DNA of 64,000 nucleotides from Undaria pinnatifida (Eukaryota; Sar; Phaeophyceae; Laminariales; Alariaceae), in contig JABAKD010000003.1 of the NCBI GenBank assembly GCA_012845835.1, positions 3,158,212 through 3,222,211 of the forward strand, read 5' to 3'. This document shows positions 21,714 through 31,857 of this stretch, in pieces; the first letter of the stretch is position 1; each line of letters starts with the position of its first letter. Position numbers and translations under genes: made by a program. The notes under the pieces are model-generated. The model was not told where the DNA came from and did no database searches. It was given only the letters and a program-made list of their open reading frames with translations.

Positions 21714-22104
21714 TTGAAATTGAAATTTGCGAAGCGGACCAAGGCTAGTGCGGGAGGAGGCTCCGCCAACAGTGGGGGTGGTGGAGGTTCAGGATCAGGC
21801 GTGTGGAAGCTGGTCGGGCAAGAACGGGACTCAGCTTCTTCTGGCAATCCTGATTGGCCGTGCCCGAGCAAGGGTTGTGACGGCTTCCTCATCGCACGAA
21901 ATAGGAAAAACAGGAGTTCCCAGTACGCTGTCTGCGACACCTGCAGGAGTGACGAGCCTTCCACGTGCCAAGCTTTTCATAACCTTAACAAGAAGCACTG
22001 GGGAAGCGGCGACAACCCTCGTGTGTGTGACTGGTGTGACGCGGACACCTGTGATTCACCTTCGATCGGCGTCCCTAACGAAGGAGCTGAGAGCTTGACG
22101 AAAC
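21714..22104 (+). CDS. Gene A exon 1: Gly-rich linker and Cys cluster
   Basis: Encodes GGGGGSGSG followed by GNPDWPCPSKGCDG, YAVCDTC and NPRVCDWCDADTC. The paired CxxC motifs suggest a zinc-ribbon-like fold, but the spacing matches no family I can name. The donor is AAAC|GTGAGT. The paralogue at 49.2-49.8 kb keeps the order of blocks but has lost several of these cysteines. Confidence 0.55.
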
Positions 22105-25100
22105 GTGAGTTTCATTTCTTCGTGTTGTTGGAATTTGATGTTTGCTGTCAGCTACTATACCATGATGATACTACTACTGATGATGGTGTTGAGAGTTTGT
22201 GCCCGTTGTCAGTGTGTTCAGCGCCGTGCGACATAAGTAAGACACCAGATGTCAACACCCTGTATTTTCGGTAGTGCCGCGTTGAGTGTTGGCTGAATGT
22301 GCTGCAAGTTGTGCGCAATAGACTACCAGTATGTGGTTTTGGGTGTTGGTGAACTCAAGCGAATCCTGTTTCCAATACAGTAGGGGTCCCGGTTTAGCGG
22401 TTCCCTGTTTAGCGGTTGGACCCGATTTAGCGGTTCAAAATTCTGCTGACACCGCGGTACCCCGCTTTAGCGGTTGTACAACCGCTAAATCGGATTGTTA
22501 CCGGTTTAGCGGTTGTTTGGGGTCATTTCGGCTGGAATAGCGGTTGTGTACATACCCCGGGGAACGACGGGTCACTTTCTGCTGCAAACCTCGCCGGCAC
22601 TCACACACACTTTCACAGCAGTATACAAACGGCCTACCCACTGCGGTTCGCAGCTACCCGTTCAGAACCATGCCGTGCGCGGCGTTAGAATTCTGCAAGT
22701 TTCCGCACATGACACCGGGTGCAACCGATGCACTTAGTGTCGGCGTCCGACTGGCGATAGAGGGGGGCGGCGTGCAAGACAAGGAGATGTGCGAGATACT
22801 GACCCATCTCGACATCACCCCTGGCAAGCCTGCCCACCCGGCAGCCATCGAAGCGGTTCGGGAGTGGGCAGAGTTGGAGGAGCAGGAAGAGATCGCCGAA
22901 GCTCTGATGCAAGATGCGAAGGACTCGATTCTTAACGTGGTGAACCACACCTGCGGCAAGGACAAAGGTCCTTCTGAAGACGAGCTAGACGAGGGGTTCG
23001 AGAGTCCGGAAGAAGTTTCCTTGATGGCGCCACCGCCGTACTCGGAAATCTCGTCGCTTTTTGGGCAGCTAGAGCAGTACGCAGAGTCGTGTGGTATATC
23101 AGAGGCAGGGTGCTATCTTCGCAAGGCGAAGATGTCCTTTCTCGCAGCGCATGCCTCTAGGCCAGCAAGGCAGACGGATATCCGCGCCATGTTTTCTAAG
23201 ACGTAGTCGAGTGTACAGCAGTACTCTCCGAGGTTCCTGTAGAGTACGAAGTGTGAAGTACGAGTACACCACACTTTTTTTGTTTTGTGTTTCCTTAGAG
23301 TGTTTCAAGTCCAAACTCCGGGGCACACGCTGCGGTTTGTAGCAAGACGAGCAGGAGCGTACAGCAGTAGAAGGGGGGTTCCAGCAGGTGTTATGTGCAC
23401 GTACAGTATGTTACCCGGATGCGGGTACACACAGGTGGTGGTTCTCTTCGCGATGCTTGATACGTTTCACCTAAGTTTTAATGTCTATCCCGCACTACCG
23501 CTGCTGTATTCGTACTACTGGTCCCGCGGCAATCATGCTGTACTGCTATATTCAGCAGCCACATATGACGCTATCTAGTTTTGATCGCAATGGCAACGCT
23601 ACTTTCATTCCCAGTATATGGGCTTTTACCCGGTTTAGCGGTTGTAAACCGCTAAATTGGGACCCAGAATAGCGGTTATTAACCGCTAAACCGGTTTACC
23701 GGGCGGTCCCGGTTTAGCGGTTATTTCGCCCTTTGGCACTAGGGACCGCTAAACCGGGACCCCTACTGTAATGATGCACATTGAAATTTACATTGTTTGA
23801 CCTTGTGTGCCTGTCTGCAACGTCTGCTGTAGCATGTGTGTGCTACACCAGCGTGGTCGAACTACCACACGGTGTGGAAGCTGTGCTTGGGGACGCGTAG
23901 CCTGAACAAACTCAAGTTCGCCTTGGTGGTCACGGAGGGCAGTCCCGTCGTCGGGGTAAGTGTTATAAGGCTTAGTTTGGGTAAGCTATTGGTTAACCTT
24001 TTGCAAGTGGTCAAACGGACTAATACCCCACTATATACCTTAACAAATGGCGTCGTCGACAGACCATGGGTTTTTGGGTCGTGGGTTCGATCCCCACATC
24101 CACCATAATAAACTTTTTCAGATTTTCCCATGGCGAACTTGAAAAATACTCTCCCCGGTATACCCAGGAAATGAAACGGCTTGGATATATTGACAGGTCC
24201 GCCCGTATATCCGGCCGAGCTGCTATCCCGCCGTTTCAGGGGGGGAGAGTGTTATAAGGCTTAGTTTGGGTAAGCTATTGGTTAACCTTTTGCAAGTGGT
24301 CAAACGGACTAATACCTCACTAAGTCCTTAACATAAGCATGTTGTACTAGTTGTCTACGCAGTTGTGTGCTGTGATTTCTTTTTCATGCGTACAAACACA
24401 CTTTTGCATGTACGAGTACGTGTACGGGGCAGTCCCGTCATCGGGGTATAAGCGGGAATTGTACAAGTACTCAGGTCTACGAGTAGACCTATGCAGTGAC
24501 GCTGTGTGATGCGATTTCTTTTTCATACGTACGGCCAAACACACTTCATGTATGTACGACTACGAGTACGCGGCAGTCCCGTCATCGGGGTAAGCGGGGG
24601 TTGGACAAGTGGTCCATGCAGTGACGCTTTGTGCTGTGATATAAACACACGTTTTGGATGTGCGACTACGACTACGTGGTATCTATACATACATGTAAGA
24701 CGCAATGAAAACTTGAAAGTCTCATCACGGGGGTCAGCCAGGGTTGTAAAAATGGTCCATGCAGTGATAAATAACACAGCAGCATGATAACTCAGCACCA
24801 GTCGCAGTACACACTGGAGGTTGATATATAGCAGTAAACAGAAGCTGAAGTTAACCTGGGTGATGCTGGAGAGCAGTCCCGTGATTGGGGTTAGCGAGTT
24901 GTTCATGTAGTGACGCGGTGTACTACTACTGTTACTCATTTTTCATACAACCACATGAACTCTTTGTATTAACGAGTACAAGTAGGGTGCGCAACCTCTT
25001 CAGGAATCGCAGTACACGTCGGTCGTAATAGTGTTGATAGCAGCAGTAATGGAGTAGTACCGAACAATATATACAGCAGGTACTGTCTCTTACCCTTCGT

Positions 25101-25939
25101 TGTCGGTATTCCGCCGGTAGGCCTTATATAGCAGTATACCGGGGCTTACGCTTACCAGTTGCGACTGTGAATCCCGTTCGTTCCTGTCCCAGTCGTTGTT
25201 TCATAGGTGTTAGCAACGTTGTGGTACCAGGCAGGGCTTTGCCCATAAACGACCGCTTTCATTACAACAGTGTTAAATTGTACGACTTCCTTTCAAACTT
25301 TGGAAATCGACGACAGCTACGTGGCCTTACTATTTTGAACATTCACTGAACGCAAGGTATTCCCATCCGTTGTTGTCGTTTGCAGAAGCCCTGCGAAGCA
25401 GCCGCCGAGGGCCGCCAAGTCGGCGAGGACATAAACACGAAGTGCACCGGCGACATCAAGGTCGGTGACCTCCTGAAGAAGGCAGGCGACCACTTGCTCG
25501 ATATACATCCCGCATTCCATTCCCACGGTGCCACGAGGGCGTTCGACATCGAGGTACGTTCTACTCTTCTTATCTTGCGTCTTGTGTGTCACGAGTCGAG
25601 ACATCCATGTCTCTTGCTCAAGACTAGGGGATGGCGTGCGGATATAGTCTATGAAGTGCGGCTCTTTTTCCGAGTACCAAGAGCAAGTACAACAATACCA
25701 CAACAATTAATTACTAACAACGAAAGGAGCTCCAATAATTTGGATGGTTACGACGTCTGCTGGAGAGAAGTACCAATACTTTTTTACGCATACTTATCGA
25801 CGTCCTCCCGCCATGCTTCAACGTTTGTGGACAGATCCACAAGATCATCGACAAAAAACAAGAGTGCAAGGTGCTGGGGACCTCCGCTGAGGAGGAAGAG
25901 TCCAAGCAAGCCTGCATGCTCCTTCGGAAGCAATGTTGA
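21714..25939 (+). CDS. Gene A: four-exon Gly-rich, Cys-rich protein of unknown function
   Basis: I do not recognise the family. Four segments join in a single frame at GT-AG junctions: 21714-22104, 23852-23955, 25386-25553 and 25835-25939 (stop TGA). The phases are 1, 0 and 0, giving about 255 residues. From the N side there is a Gly/Ser linker (residues about 13-29), a Cys cluster C50-x4-C55-x18-C74-x2-C77-x7-C85 and then C105-x2-C108-x4-C113, suggesting zinc binding. Exon 2 is rich in W/L/K, and exon 4 contains KVLGTSAEEE. Conservation of exons 1, 2 and 4 in a second locus (49.2-55.0 kb) supports real coding sequence. The 5' end is uncertain: the frame is open back to about 21648 without an ATG, so an upstream exon is likely. 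Introns 1 and 2 hold a pogo-like element and a TRIM. A captured or dying gene is an alternative. Confidence 0.5.
22378..23768 (+). mobile_element. Pogo/Tigger-like non-autonomous DNA transposon
   Basis: A 1391 bp element with terminal inverted repeats beginning CAGTAGGGGTCCCGGTTTAG at both ends. It is flanked by TA dinucleotides (22376-22377 and 23769-23770), as expected for Tc1/mariner/pogo insertion. About ten copies of a 12-base motif around TTTAGCGGTT, in both orientations, lie in the terminal 150 bases on each side; they may be transposase-binding sites. The internal ORF resembles only the C-terminal tail of pogo-type transposases, so it is a deletion derivative. It sits in intron 1 of gene A. 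A 178 bp relative with similar ends is at 46532-46709. Confidence 0.85.
22670..23206 (+). pseudogene. Pogo-like transposase C-terminal remnant ORF
   Basis: A 178-codon frame from the first in-frame ATG. The N half is alpha-helical and acidic (EWAELEEQEEIAEA). Then comes an acidic stretch (SEDELDEGFESPEE), PPPYSEISSLFGQLEQYAE and a tail ending ARQTDIRAMFSK. An acidic linker, a helix and a terminal QT-x-I-x-x-FF-K-like tail are characteristic of Tigger/jerky-type transposases C-terminal to the DDE domain. No catalytic DDE region or CENP-B-like DNA-binding domain is present, so it cannot catalyse transposition. It may be translated, perhaps retaining a protein-interaction role. Confidence 0.55.
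23852..23955 (+). CDS. Gene A exon 2
   Basis: 104 bases after the acceptor ACACCAG, encoding WSNYHTVWKLCLG, KLKFALVV and SPVVG, and ending at GGG|GTAAG. It closes the codon opened by exon 1 (C + CG). The paralogue at 50102-50201 matches through VWKxCLGxRSxxKLKFA. The donor lies only five bases from the TRIM insertion. Confidence 0.6.
23961..24333 (+). mobile_element. Complete 373 bp TRIM with tRNA-like pol III boxes
   Basis: Left LTR 23961-24045 (85 bp) and right LTR 24250-24333 (84 bp) both start TGTTATAAGG and end CCTTAACA or TACCTTAACA-like sequence. Two bases after the left LTR comes the PBS TGGCGTCGTCGACAG (24048-24062), and directly before the right LTR a purine tract AGGGGGGGAGAG (24238-24249). 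TAAG flanks both ends (23957-23960 and 24334-24337). A box A-like TGGTCAAACGG (about 24008) in the LTR and a perfect box B-like GGTTCGATCCC (about 24082), in a T-arm hairpin GTGGG/CCCAC, are spaced as in tRNA genes. It has no coding capacity, so it must be mobilised in trans. Confidence 0.88.
24334..25000 (+). repeat. Tandem array derived from the exon 2/donor region
   Basis: The junction GCAGTCCCGTC(G/A)TCGGGGTAAG from the end of exon 2 recurs at about 24428, 24572, 24722 (weak) and 24872, spaced about 145-150 bp. Between them are GCAGTGACGC and ACGACTACGAGTACG. The last copy (about 24843-24890) still reads KLK, then SPVIG before a GTTAGC donor-like site. The array is therefore a decayed tandem duplication of an exon end plus intron start. 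Confidence 0.7.
25386..25553 (+). CDS. Gene A exon 3
   Basis: 168 bases (56 codons) between the acceptor TTTGCAG and the donor GAG|GTACGT, in phase 0 on both sides. Encodes KPCEAAAEGRQVGEDINTKC, VGDLLKKAGDHLLDIHP and RAFDIE: a mildly amphipathic helix between two cysteines. I found no counterpart in the gene B locus. Confidence 0.5.
25835..25939 (+). CDS. Gene A exon 4 with stop
   Basis: Starts after the acceptor TTGTGGACAG and encodes HKIIDKKQECKVLGTSAEEE, then a Cys and a basic C terminus ending KQC and TGA. The block KxECKVLGTSAEEE recurs at 54905-54999, but there the exon continues to a CAG|GTAAGC donor instead of a stop. Confidence 0.55.
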   Translation: MHKIIDKKQECKVLGTSAEEEESKQACMLLRKQC

Positions 25940-25999
25940 CAGCACGTTCTTTATAGAACGTTAAGTTGTGGTTTATTATACCAGCATCGTTTTTTGAGA

Positions 26000-27670
26000 A
26001 CTATGCCTAAATGCGTGCTCTTCGTCTTTCAGGAATACAAATGTACTTCACATGTTTGCGGTGTGTGCGTTCAAGTTCCTGCTTCCAGCATGTTTTTTTT
26101 GGCACTGCGCTCCTTTACATCTTAAGTTGTAGTTTCCTGTCTCTATCCTTGACAAGCGCGTGCCTGGTGTTTATGCACTGCGATAATTTATTATTGATGA
26201 TCGACTTAGAGAGAGCTATTAATAAGTGTACAGGTACTACCTGAGAGGTGGAAGGATATGCCAAGCAAGTCCTCCGACGTGCCCATCATGGACTGGGCGA
26301 ATGGATGATAATAACAAACTCATAACCATAATCGTCTCTATCCTGTACCGTTGTACTTTATATGGACCTCTTGGCATTTTCAAGTCGCCAGTTGCGCCAT
26401 TTGTGCTTTTTTTCCGCCTTCCTACTGAATGTCCATTCCTCCTTCCGCAAGCGTAGCGGGCGGCTCCCAGCCGCCCGCGAGCGAAGCCCTTGTATATATA
26501 TACCGCTAGCCACCGAAAAACGAGCAAAATGAAAAAAAAGCGATACGCGGCGTGTCGCGGACCGACTCCTGCGCCTACGTAAACGCTCCGACGGCGCTCG
26601 AATCGAGCACACCGCCTGCCATATACCAGGTATATATTTAAAAAATAAAAATGCACTCCTGGACCAGCTGTGAGATCGCAGATTTCGTCGAAACTGCCAT
26701 ATATATATCTAAATTATACTAAGTATTGCGCATGGCTCGTGTTGCCCCTCTTATTAATAACCTTTTTCTGACGGTTGGTCCGAAGAACATCCCGCGCTAG
26801 ACGCATAAACGCCTTCTACGTACGGCAGATAGATGTGCGCCACTTTTTTCGTGAGGCTCGTATTAAAATAGTCGTGTAAACACTTGAGGAGATGGTCGCC
26901 AAAAACAGATTTCGAGAAAGTTGAAAGTGCGCAATTTAACAGGATGAAATGAACAAACCGGCCCATGCATCGTATATTGGCCTACTATGATAGAATACAC
27001 ATTTTTTTTTTCCTGATTTTTTTTTTCGAAACAAGTCTTAGTAAGAATAAAAATATCAAATATTCTCCGACGATTTTGGGTCAATCAAGGAGGTCCTCGT
27101 CATTACATTCAGAAACTAGATAGTCTGTGAAAAAGCGATATACTAATAAAGTACTGCTGTTACATGTAGTTATAATATTTCCAGTGCCTCTAATCATCGT
27201 CGTAGCATGCTTCGCGAGTTCCAAGTACCACCGGCATTTTCCCCCCAAAAACATCGATGCGAGCTTCTGAAGTTTTTTTTTTTACAGCCTATTTTACTAC
27301 TACTGCAAAGAAACTTATCCTGCACTAATTTCACGTAAATTGTCCCCTGTAAAACGTGGGTGCAGGTCCACACCAATTTGTCAAAGTAATGCATCCCCTC
27401 TTCTTGAACGATTACAATCTCAATAGCGAGCGATAAAAGCCAAAGGCAAAAACGGCGTGAAACAAAAAGGGGAAATCAAACAACAATGAATGAAACCGTT
27501 GGTACCGCAAAAGAAAACATTAGCACAGCAGCAGCAGCAGCCAAAACCGCTCGTCGTGCTGAAAGGGGAGCTCGTGCTGAAGGGAGGCGTATATGCCTCC
27601 GAGCATATCAATAGCAGTTGCAACGGTCTGGGCTTGGACAAACAAGAAATAAAAAACAGCAGCAGCCAAA
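26000..27670. other. Intergenic DNA 3' of gene A
   Basis: No gene seen. Contains a GC-rich palindrome at 26446-26493 and several T/A runs (about 27002-27030 and 27270-27285). A polyadenylation site for gene A is not evident. Confidence 0.4.
26446..26493 (-). repeat. Short GC-rich palindromic repeat, copy 2
   Basis: CGCAAGCGTAGCGGGCGGCT and its inverted half GCCGCCCGCGAGCGAAGCCC, ending CTTGTATA; the reverse counterpart of the repeat at 6202-6253. Confidence 0.6.
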
Positions 27671-27675
27671 AATTG

Positions 27676-27853
27676 CATGGGTCAGGTGGAGTCAGGGTAA
27701 CCCGTCCCGACCCGCGAGCTTCCAAAACTGACCCGACCCGACCCGTCCCGTGAGAAATCAAACACCTCCTGACTCGACCCCACTCGACCCGCGAGATTTG
27801 GGCAACCTCCTAACGTGATCGGCGGGTCGGAACATAATCCGCGAAAAGCCCTG
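27676..27853 (-). mobile_element. GGGTC-type hAT-like MITE, degenerate copy
   Basis: Ends in CCGCGAAAAGCCCTG. The interior consists of CCGACCCGCGAG, AACCTCCTGAC and ACCTCCTGACTCGACC pieces typical of the family. The left terminal CAGGGC is not preserved (CATGGGTC). Confidence 0.55.
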
Positions 27854-28349
27854 AAAAAAAATTGTTGGCGTACCGAAGGTACCCATAGATACCTGTAAGG
27901 ACAGCAGCAGCAGCAGCAGCAGCAGCTGTCCTTCCGATGATTAACCACAACACCGAGCGAGTGACAACAAAAAAAAAAAACGGAAAGGGCTTGAAAAAAC
28001 GCAAAGCAAAAACAACCGCGCCAACACCGCCGAATAGGCACTGAACGAAGGGCAGATAGACGCCTGCCTGCAAAAACAGTTAGTAGAGCGGGGAAAATAA
28101 AGGGGGCCCGAAAAACGAAAAGCTCAAGCAGCCTACTCCAACAACACCGTAGGCACCGAAGAAGGGAGAAATCGCCCGGAAAACGAAAAGAAATCAAGCA
28201 GCCTCCAACACCGCGTAGGGGCACTGAAGGGAGAGATGCGACTATGAAGCTGCATGCAGCCCAATGAGCAATCCTATGGCCTACTGTAGGTATACAGCGA
28301 GCGAAGTAATGGTATTTTCATGGCACTGTTAAAGTTGCTGTGTTGAGGA

Positions 28350-28602
28350 ACATCGTTGAGTCGTTCTACGGTAGCCCCCCCAACTTTTCTTTAACGAAAT
28401 AGCCGGTTTCAAATCCAGCTCCAGAAATACGGTGTCCCTCGACACCCCGACGTCATCAATCAATAGGCCTTTGCACACAAGAACATATATGAATACATTG
28501 TGTTCAATTGTATCCTTTCTTGTTTCAGGCAGCCATGAAACGTTCCTTAGAGGAAATCGCTGGTTTTGGGGGGGGCTGTCGTAGAATCACTCCGTTCAAG
28601 CC
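28350..28602 (+). mobile_element. TACGGTAGCC MITE, second full copy
   Basis: Same order as 14593-14860: TCGTTCTACGGTAGCCCCC at the left, GACACCCCGACGTCA in the middle and GCTGGTTTTGGGGGGGGCTG at the right. Confidence 0.7.
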
Positions 28603-28690
28603 ATGAATACTTTGACCAAACTACGCTTAGGAAGTCCTCTATAGACTACCGTCCGTAGCACGCATGAACAACAGCAGCAACAAGGGGGGG

Positions 28691-28782
28691 TTAACGCCTT
28701 TACAAAACTGGAAACCCCTTTTTTGGGGTACAAAGTACTTCAAAGTAGTATAGGGAGCGGTTGTGGGGCTCTAAAAGGGTTG
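28691..28782 (-). mobile_element. CCTTAACCCC mini-MITE, reverse copy
   Basis: Reads TTAACGCCTTTACAAAACTG, AGTATAGGGAGCGG and CTCTAAAAGGGTT, the reverse complement of the family consensus. Confidence 0.6.
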
Positions 28783-28809
28783 AAATCCACGGGAGCGCAG
28801 CCGAGGCAG

Positions 28810-29300
28810 AAACGGTGGCATGCGGCGGAGAACGCTCGTTGTATAGCGAAGCAAAAGAAGCAGAGCCTAACAAACCATCCGCGCAAAATCTATGATTAAA
28901 TCAGGGGGCAGGAATGGCAGCAAGCGGAAGCGGCAGGTAACGCTCGCTAGCAAGAGAGCGAAAGACATCATCTTCGCAAAGGAATAACTGCAGGCACAAC
29001 AACAGCAGCAGCAGGGAGCTGCTTCGACGTGCAACACACCCCACGGAGGCGAAAAAAGGCGGTAGGAACGGCTAGCAGCATATGCGGCGGAGAACGCTGG
29101 CGAATCAGCGACGCAGAAGGCAGGAACGGCAGCACGCAACGGAGAACGCTCGGTACCGCAGCGAACAAGCAGAAACAGAGCGAAATACACCCATCCGCAC
29201 GAAAAGAAGGAACGGAATCAGCGCGCATCGACACCGATTCGCTCGGGCGAGAGGGGCAACATTATGTAGCGCCGCGCGCGCTGTTCAAAAGGCAACACCG
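28810..29300 (+). repeat. Degenerate repeat with GCGGAGAACGCT motif
   Basis: GCGGCGGAGAACGCTCG or close variants recur at about 28822, 29085 and 29135, with GAACGGCAG and ACAAGCAGA between. No protein recognised. Confidence 0.45.
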
Positions 29301-29584
29301 CACAATGCGCCACGCTTTGTAAGTTGACTTCTTTCGGCTCTGTTGGGGGCTTATTATGAACAGCGACAAACGTAAAACATCAAGCGCGTTTTTTTCTAAG
29401 CGTCTACAACAGGAAGAACGTGGAGCAGTACACGTACCCCTATGCTGCGCGCGTGAGGTACGGCTACTTACACTGCAGGTCGGTCACAAACCCTACCACC
29501 GCAGCCCGCGCTTCGCGGGGCGGACACTGGAATCGCCGTTCATGTTCGACCCGTTGGCCCAAAGGGACTAATCGACAAATAGCC

Positions 29585-31055
29585 AGCCGATGCTACCCGG
29601 TGGTGGACGAGGTTCGGCCATACGTCGAAGGAGGGCATGGCACGCCCCTTTCCAACCCCCAACCCCGCCCGCCCCGCCCAACACATTTAATATCAAGACC
29701 GATGCTACGAAGGAGAACATCATGTCACGCCACGCCACGCCCCTTCCCCACGCCCATTTCTCAACCCCCGCCCGGCCCGACCAGTACCATCAAAAGCAAG
29801 CTGATGCTACCTAGGGGTGGAAGGGGTGGAAGGGTTTCCGTCAATCGCCAGAGGAGAGCGCCACAGCACGGCACGCCACGTCCCTTGCCCAGCCCTGTCC
29901 GCCCCGACCAGCACAATGAATAGAAAACCGATGCTATCCAGCAAAGGACGACGTTCGTTCGGCCATACGCAAAAAGAGAGTGCCATGCCCCGCCACGCCC
30001 CTCCACGGCACACCCCTTCTCCAACCCCGAACCACGACCAGCACAACTGCTAGAAAATCGATGCTAGAGGCAACATCTAACATTGCCACGGTTCGCGAGC
30101 CGAGTGCTAGCAATAGCACCAGATTCGGTCCTTCACGAAAGCAGAGCGCCACGCCACGGCACGCCACGGCCGTTCCCGAACTCCTCCCGCCCCAACCAGT
30201 TCTAGATCAGAAAGCCGATACTACTCAGCGGTGAGCGGGGTTCGGGCATACGTCGAAGGAGAAGGCATCACACCACACCACGTCCCTTCCGCACCCCCCA
30301 ATCCCGCCCGCCCGCCCCGACCAAAACTATGAATGGCAAACCGATGCTAGAGGCAACGCCCTACGACGCTACGACTTGCAACCTGAGTACAACGCGTATC
30401 AAAACCGATGCTACCCAGCGAAGGACGTAGGCTTCAGAAAGCGCCATGAAACCGTCACGCCACGGCACACCCCTTCTTCAACCCCGAACCCCGCCCGCCC
30501 CGCCCAACAGTACTACTAGAAAACCGATGCCACACCCAACAAAGCCACGTTTTGCGAGCTGAGCTACGATAGATAAAACCGGCTCCATGCTACTCAGCGG
30601 TGAACGATAGGTTCGGTCATACGCCCAAGGGGAGCGTGACGCCCCGCCCCACCATGCCACGCCCGTCCCCCAACCCCGCCCGCACGCCCGTCCGCACGCC
30701 CCGACCAGTACTACTAACAGCAAACCGATGCCAGAGGCAACCCGTAACAAATGCCACAGTTTGCGAGCTGAGTACTATTAACCTGATATCGGCAAACCGA
30801 TGTTACCCAGAGGGGTGCAGACTTCAGCCACACGCTCAAGGATAACAGCATGCCACGGCACGCCAAGCCACGCCCCTTCTCCAGTCCTTGACCCTTTTAG
30901 CACCGCAGTTTCCCCACTTGGGTACAAAACACTTGGAGTTAGACTAGGAAATTTTAGGAGTTGGAAAAGGGGTAATCCCGCGCCGACCCCGCCCGTCAAG
31001 TTGCGGCAAAAAACAAAAGCTGGAACACCCTTCAACGCGCAGCCTTAAGCTCACA
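29585..31055 (+). repeat. Satellite of GATGCTAC/CACGCCACG units
   Basis: About ten irregular units of roughly 70-160 bp. Each has CCGATGCTAC, often GGTTCGG(C/T)CATACG, GCCACGCCACGGCACGCC and CCCCGCCCGCCCCGACCAG. Starts are visible near 29588, 29700, 29930, 30058, 30340, 30405, 30525, 30725 and 30797. Frames on both strands are by-products. Confidence 0.75.
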
Positions 31056-31059
31056 AAGG

Positions 31060-31855
31060 ACGCCTAAAAGTCTTGGCCGGGGGATGAGGAAGATTCAAGT
31101 CGAATAGCAGGTTGGCGCTGTTTCCGAGTTAAGCCCTCTATCTCTCCATAAAACCTTCACCTCTCCCCACCAAATACGTCTATGGACGGTACGTCACAAA
31201 AAAACAAAGCCTCGGTCACGTGCGTGCCGCCGACGCGTTCCATACGAAAAAAAAACCTATAGCAGTTACGGTATTATCAAGCGTCCGTCATGGCTTTTTT
31301 TTTTTCGAAAGCTGCCGTTCGTGACAACGCTTGACCAATTTTACGATGGCAAAAAAAATTCTAAACTAGTTCCAAGTAAGTTATCCTTAAAAAAAACGTG
31401 GGTGCGCTGACAAAGAGGCTTACACTGCCGGAAATCACTGTCATCTCGACAAGGAATCGAGGTCATGCGGTACTGCTATAACCCCAAGGCTCGTTCATAA
31501 CCGTATTCCCATGCGAGTATATCAAAGGATTGAAACATCCATCAATGGTGGACCCGGGGATGCTCATTTACCATCCCCTCCCGAAGGTCTCGGAGTTTCG
31601 CACAGTTTTTCAAGCATTAATCAGTACCGAGCTCACAATTATTTCCGGACTGGTACGCAGTAGACCCGCGGAAAATAAATGCCTGATAACCAAATAAGAA
31701 CGCCAGATGAACTGTTTAAAGAAACCTTTCGAAATCGGGACCAGAAAACAAGAACGCTAAAAAAAAAGAAAAAAAAATGAGCCAACATCACTTTTGGGGG
31801 AAACGCTTAAGAAATTGAGATTAAGAATTCGTGCTCAATGGAGATCGCTAAAATA
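31060..31855. other. Intergenic DNA, nothing recognised
   Basis: Several A runs; no gene or repeat family assigned. Confidence 0.4.
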
Positions 31856-31857
31856 AT

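Noticed and set aside
24050-24110. Possible tRNA gene with a good T arm (GTGGG-TTCGATC-CCCAC) and ATCCACCA end
   Set aside because: No matching 5' acceptor strand (GGTGGAT) or anticodon arm at the right distance; it lies inside the TRIM and is read as a tRNA-like module.
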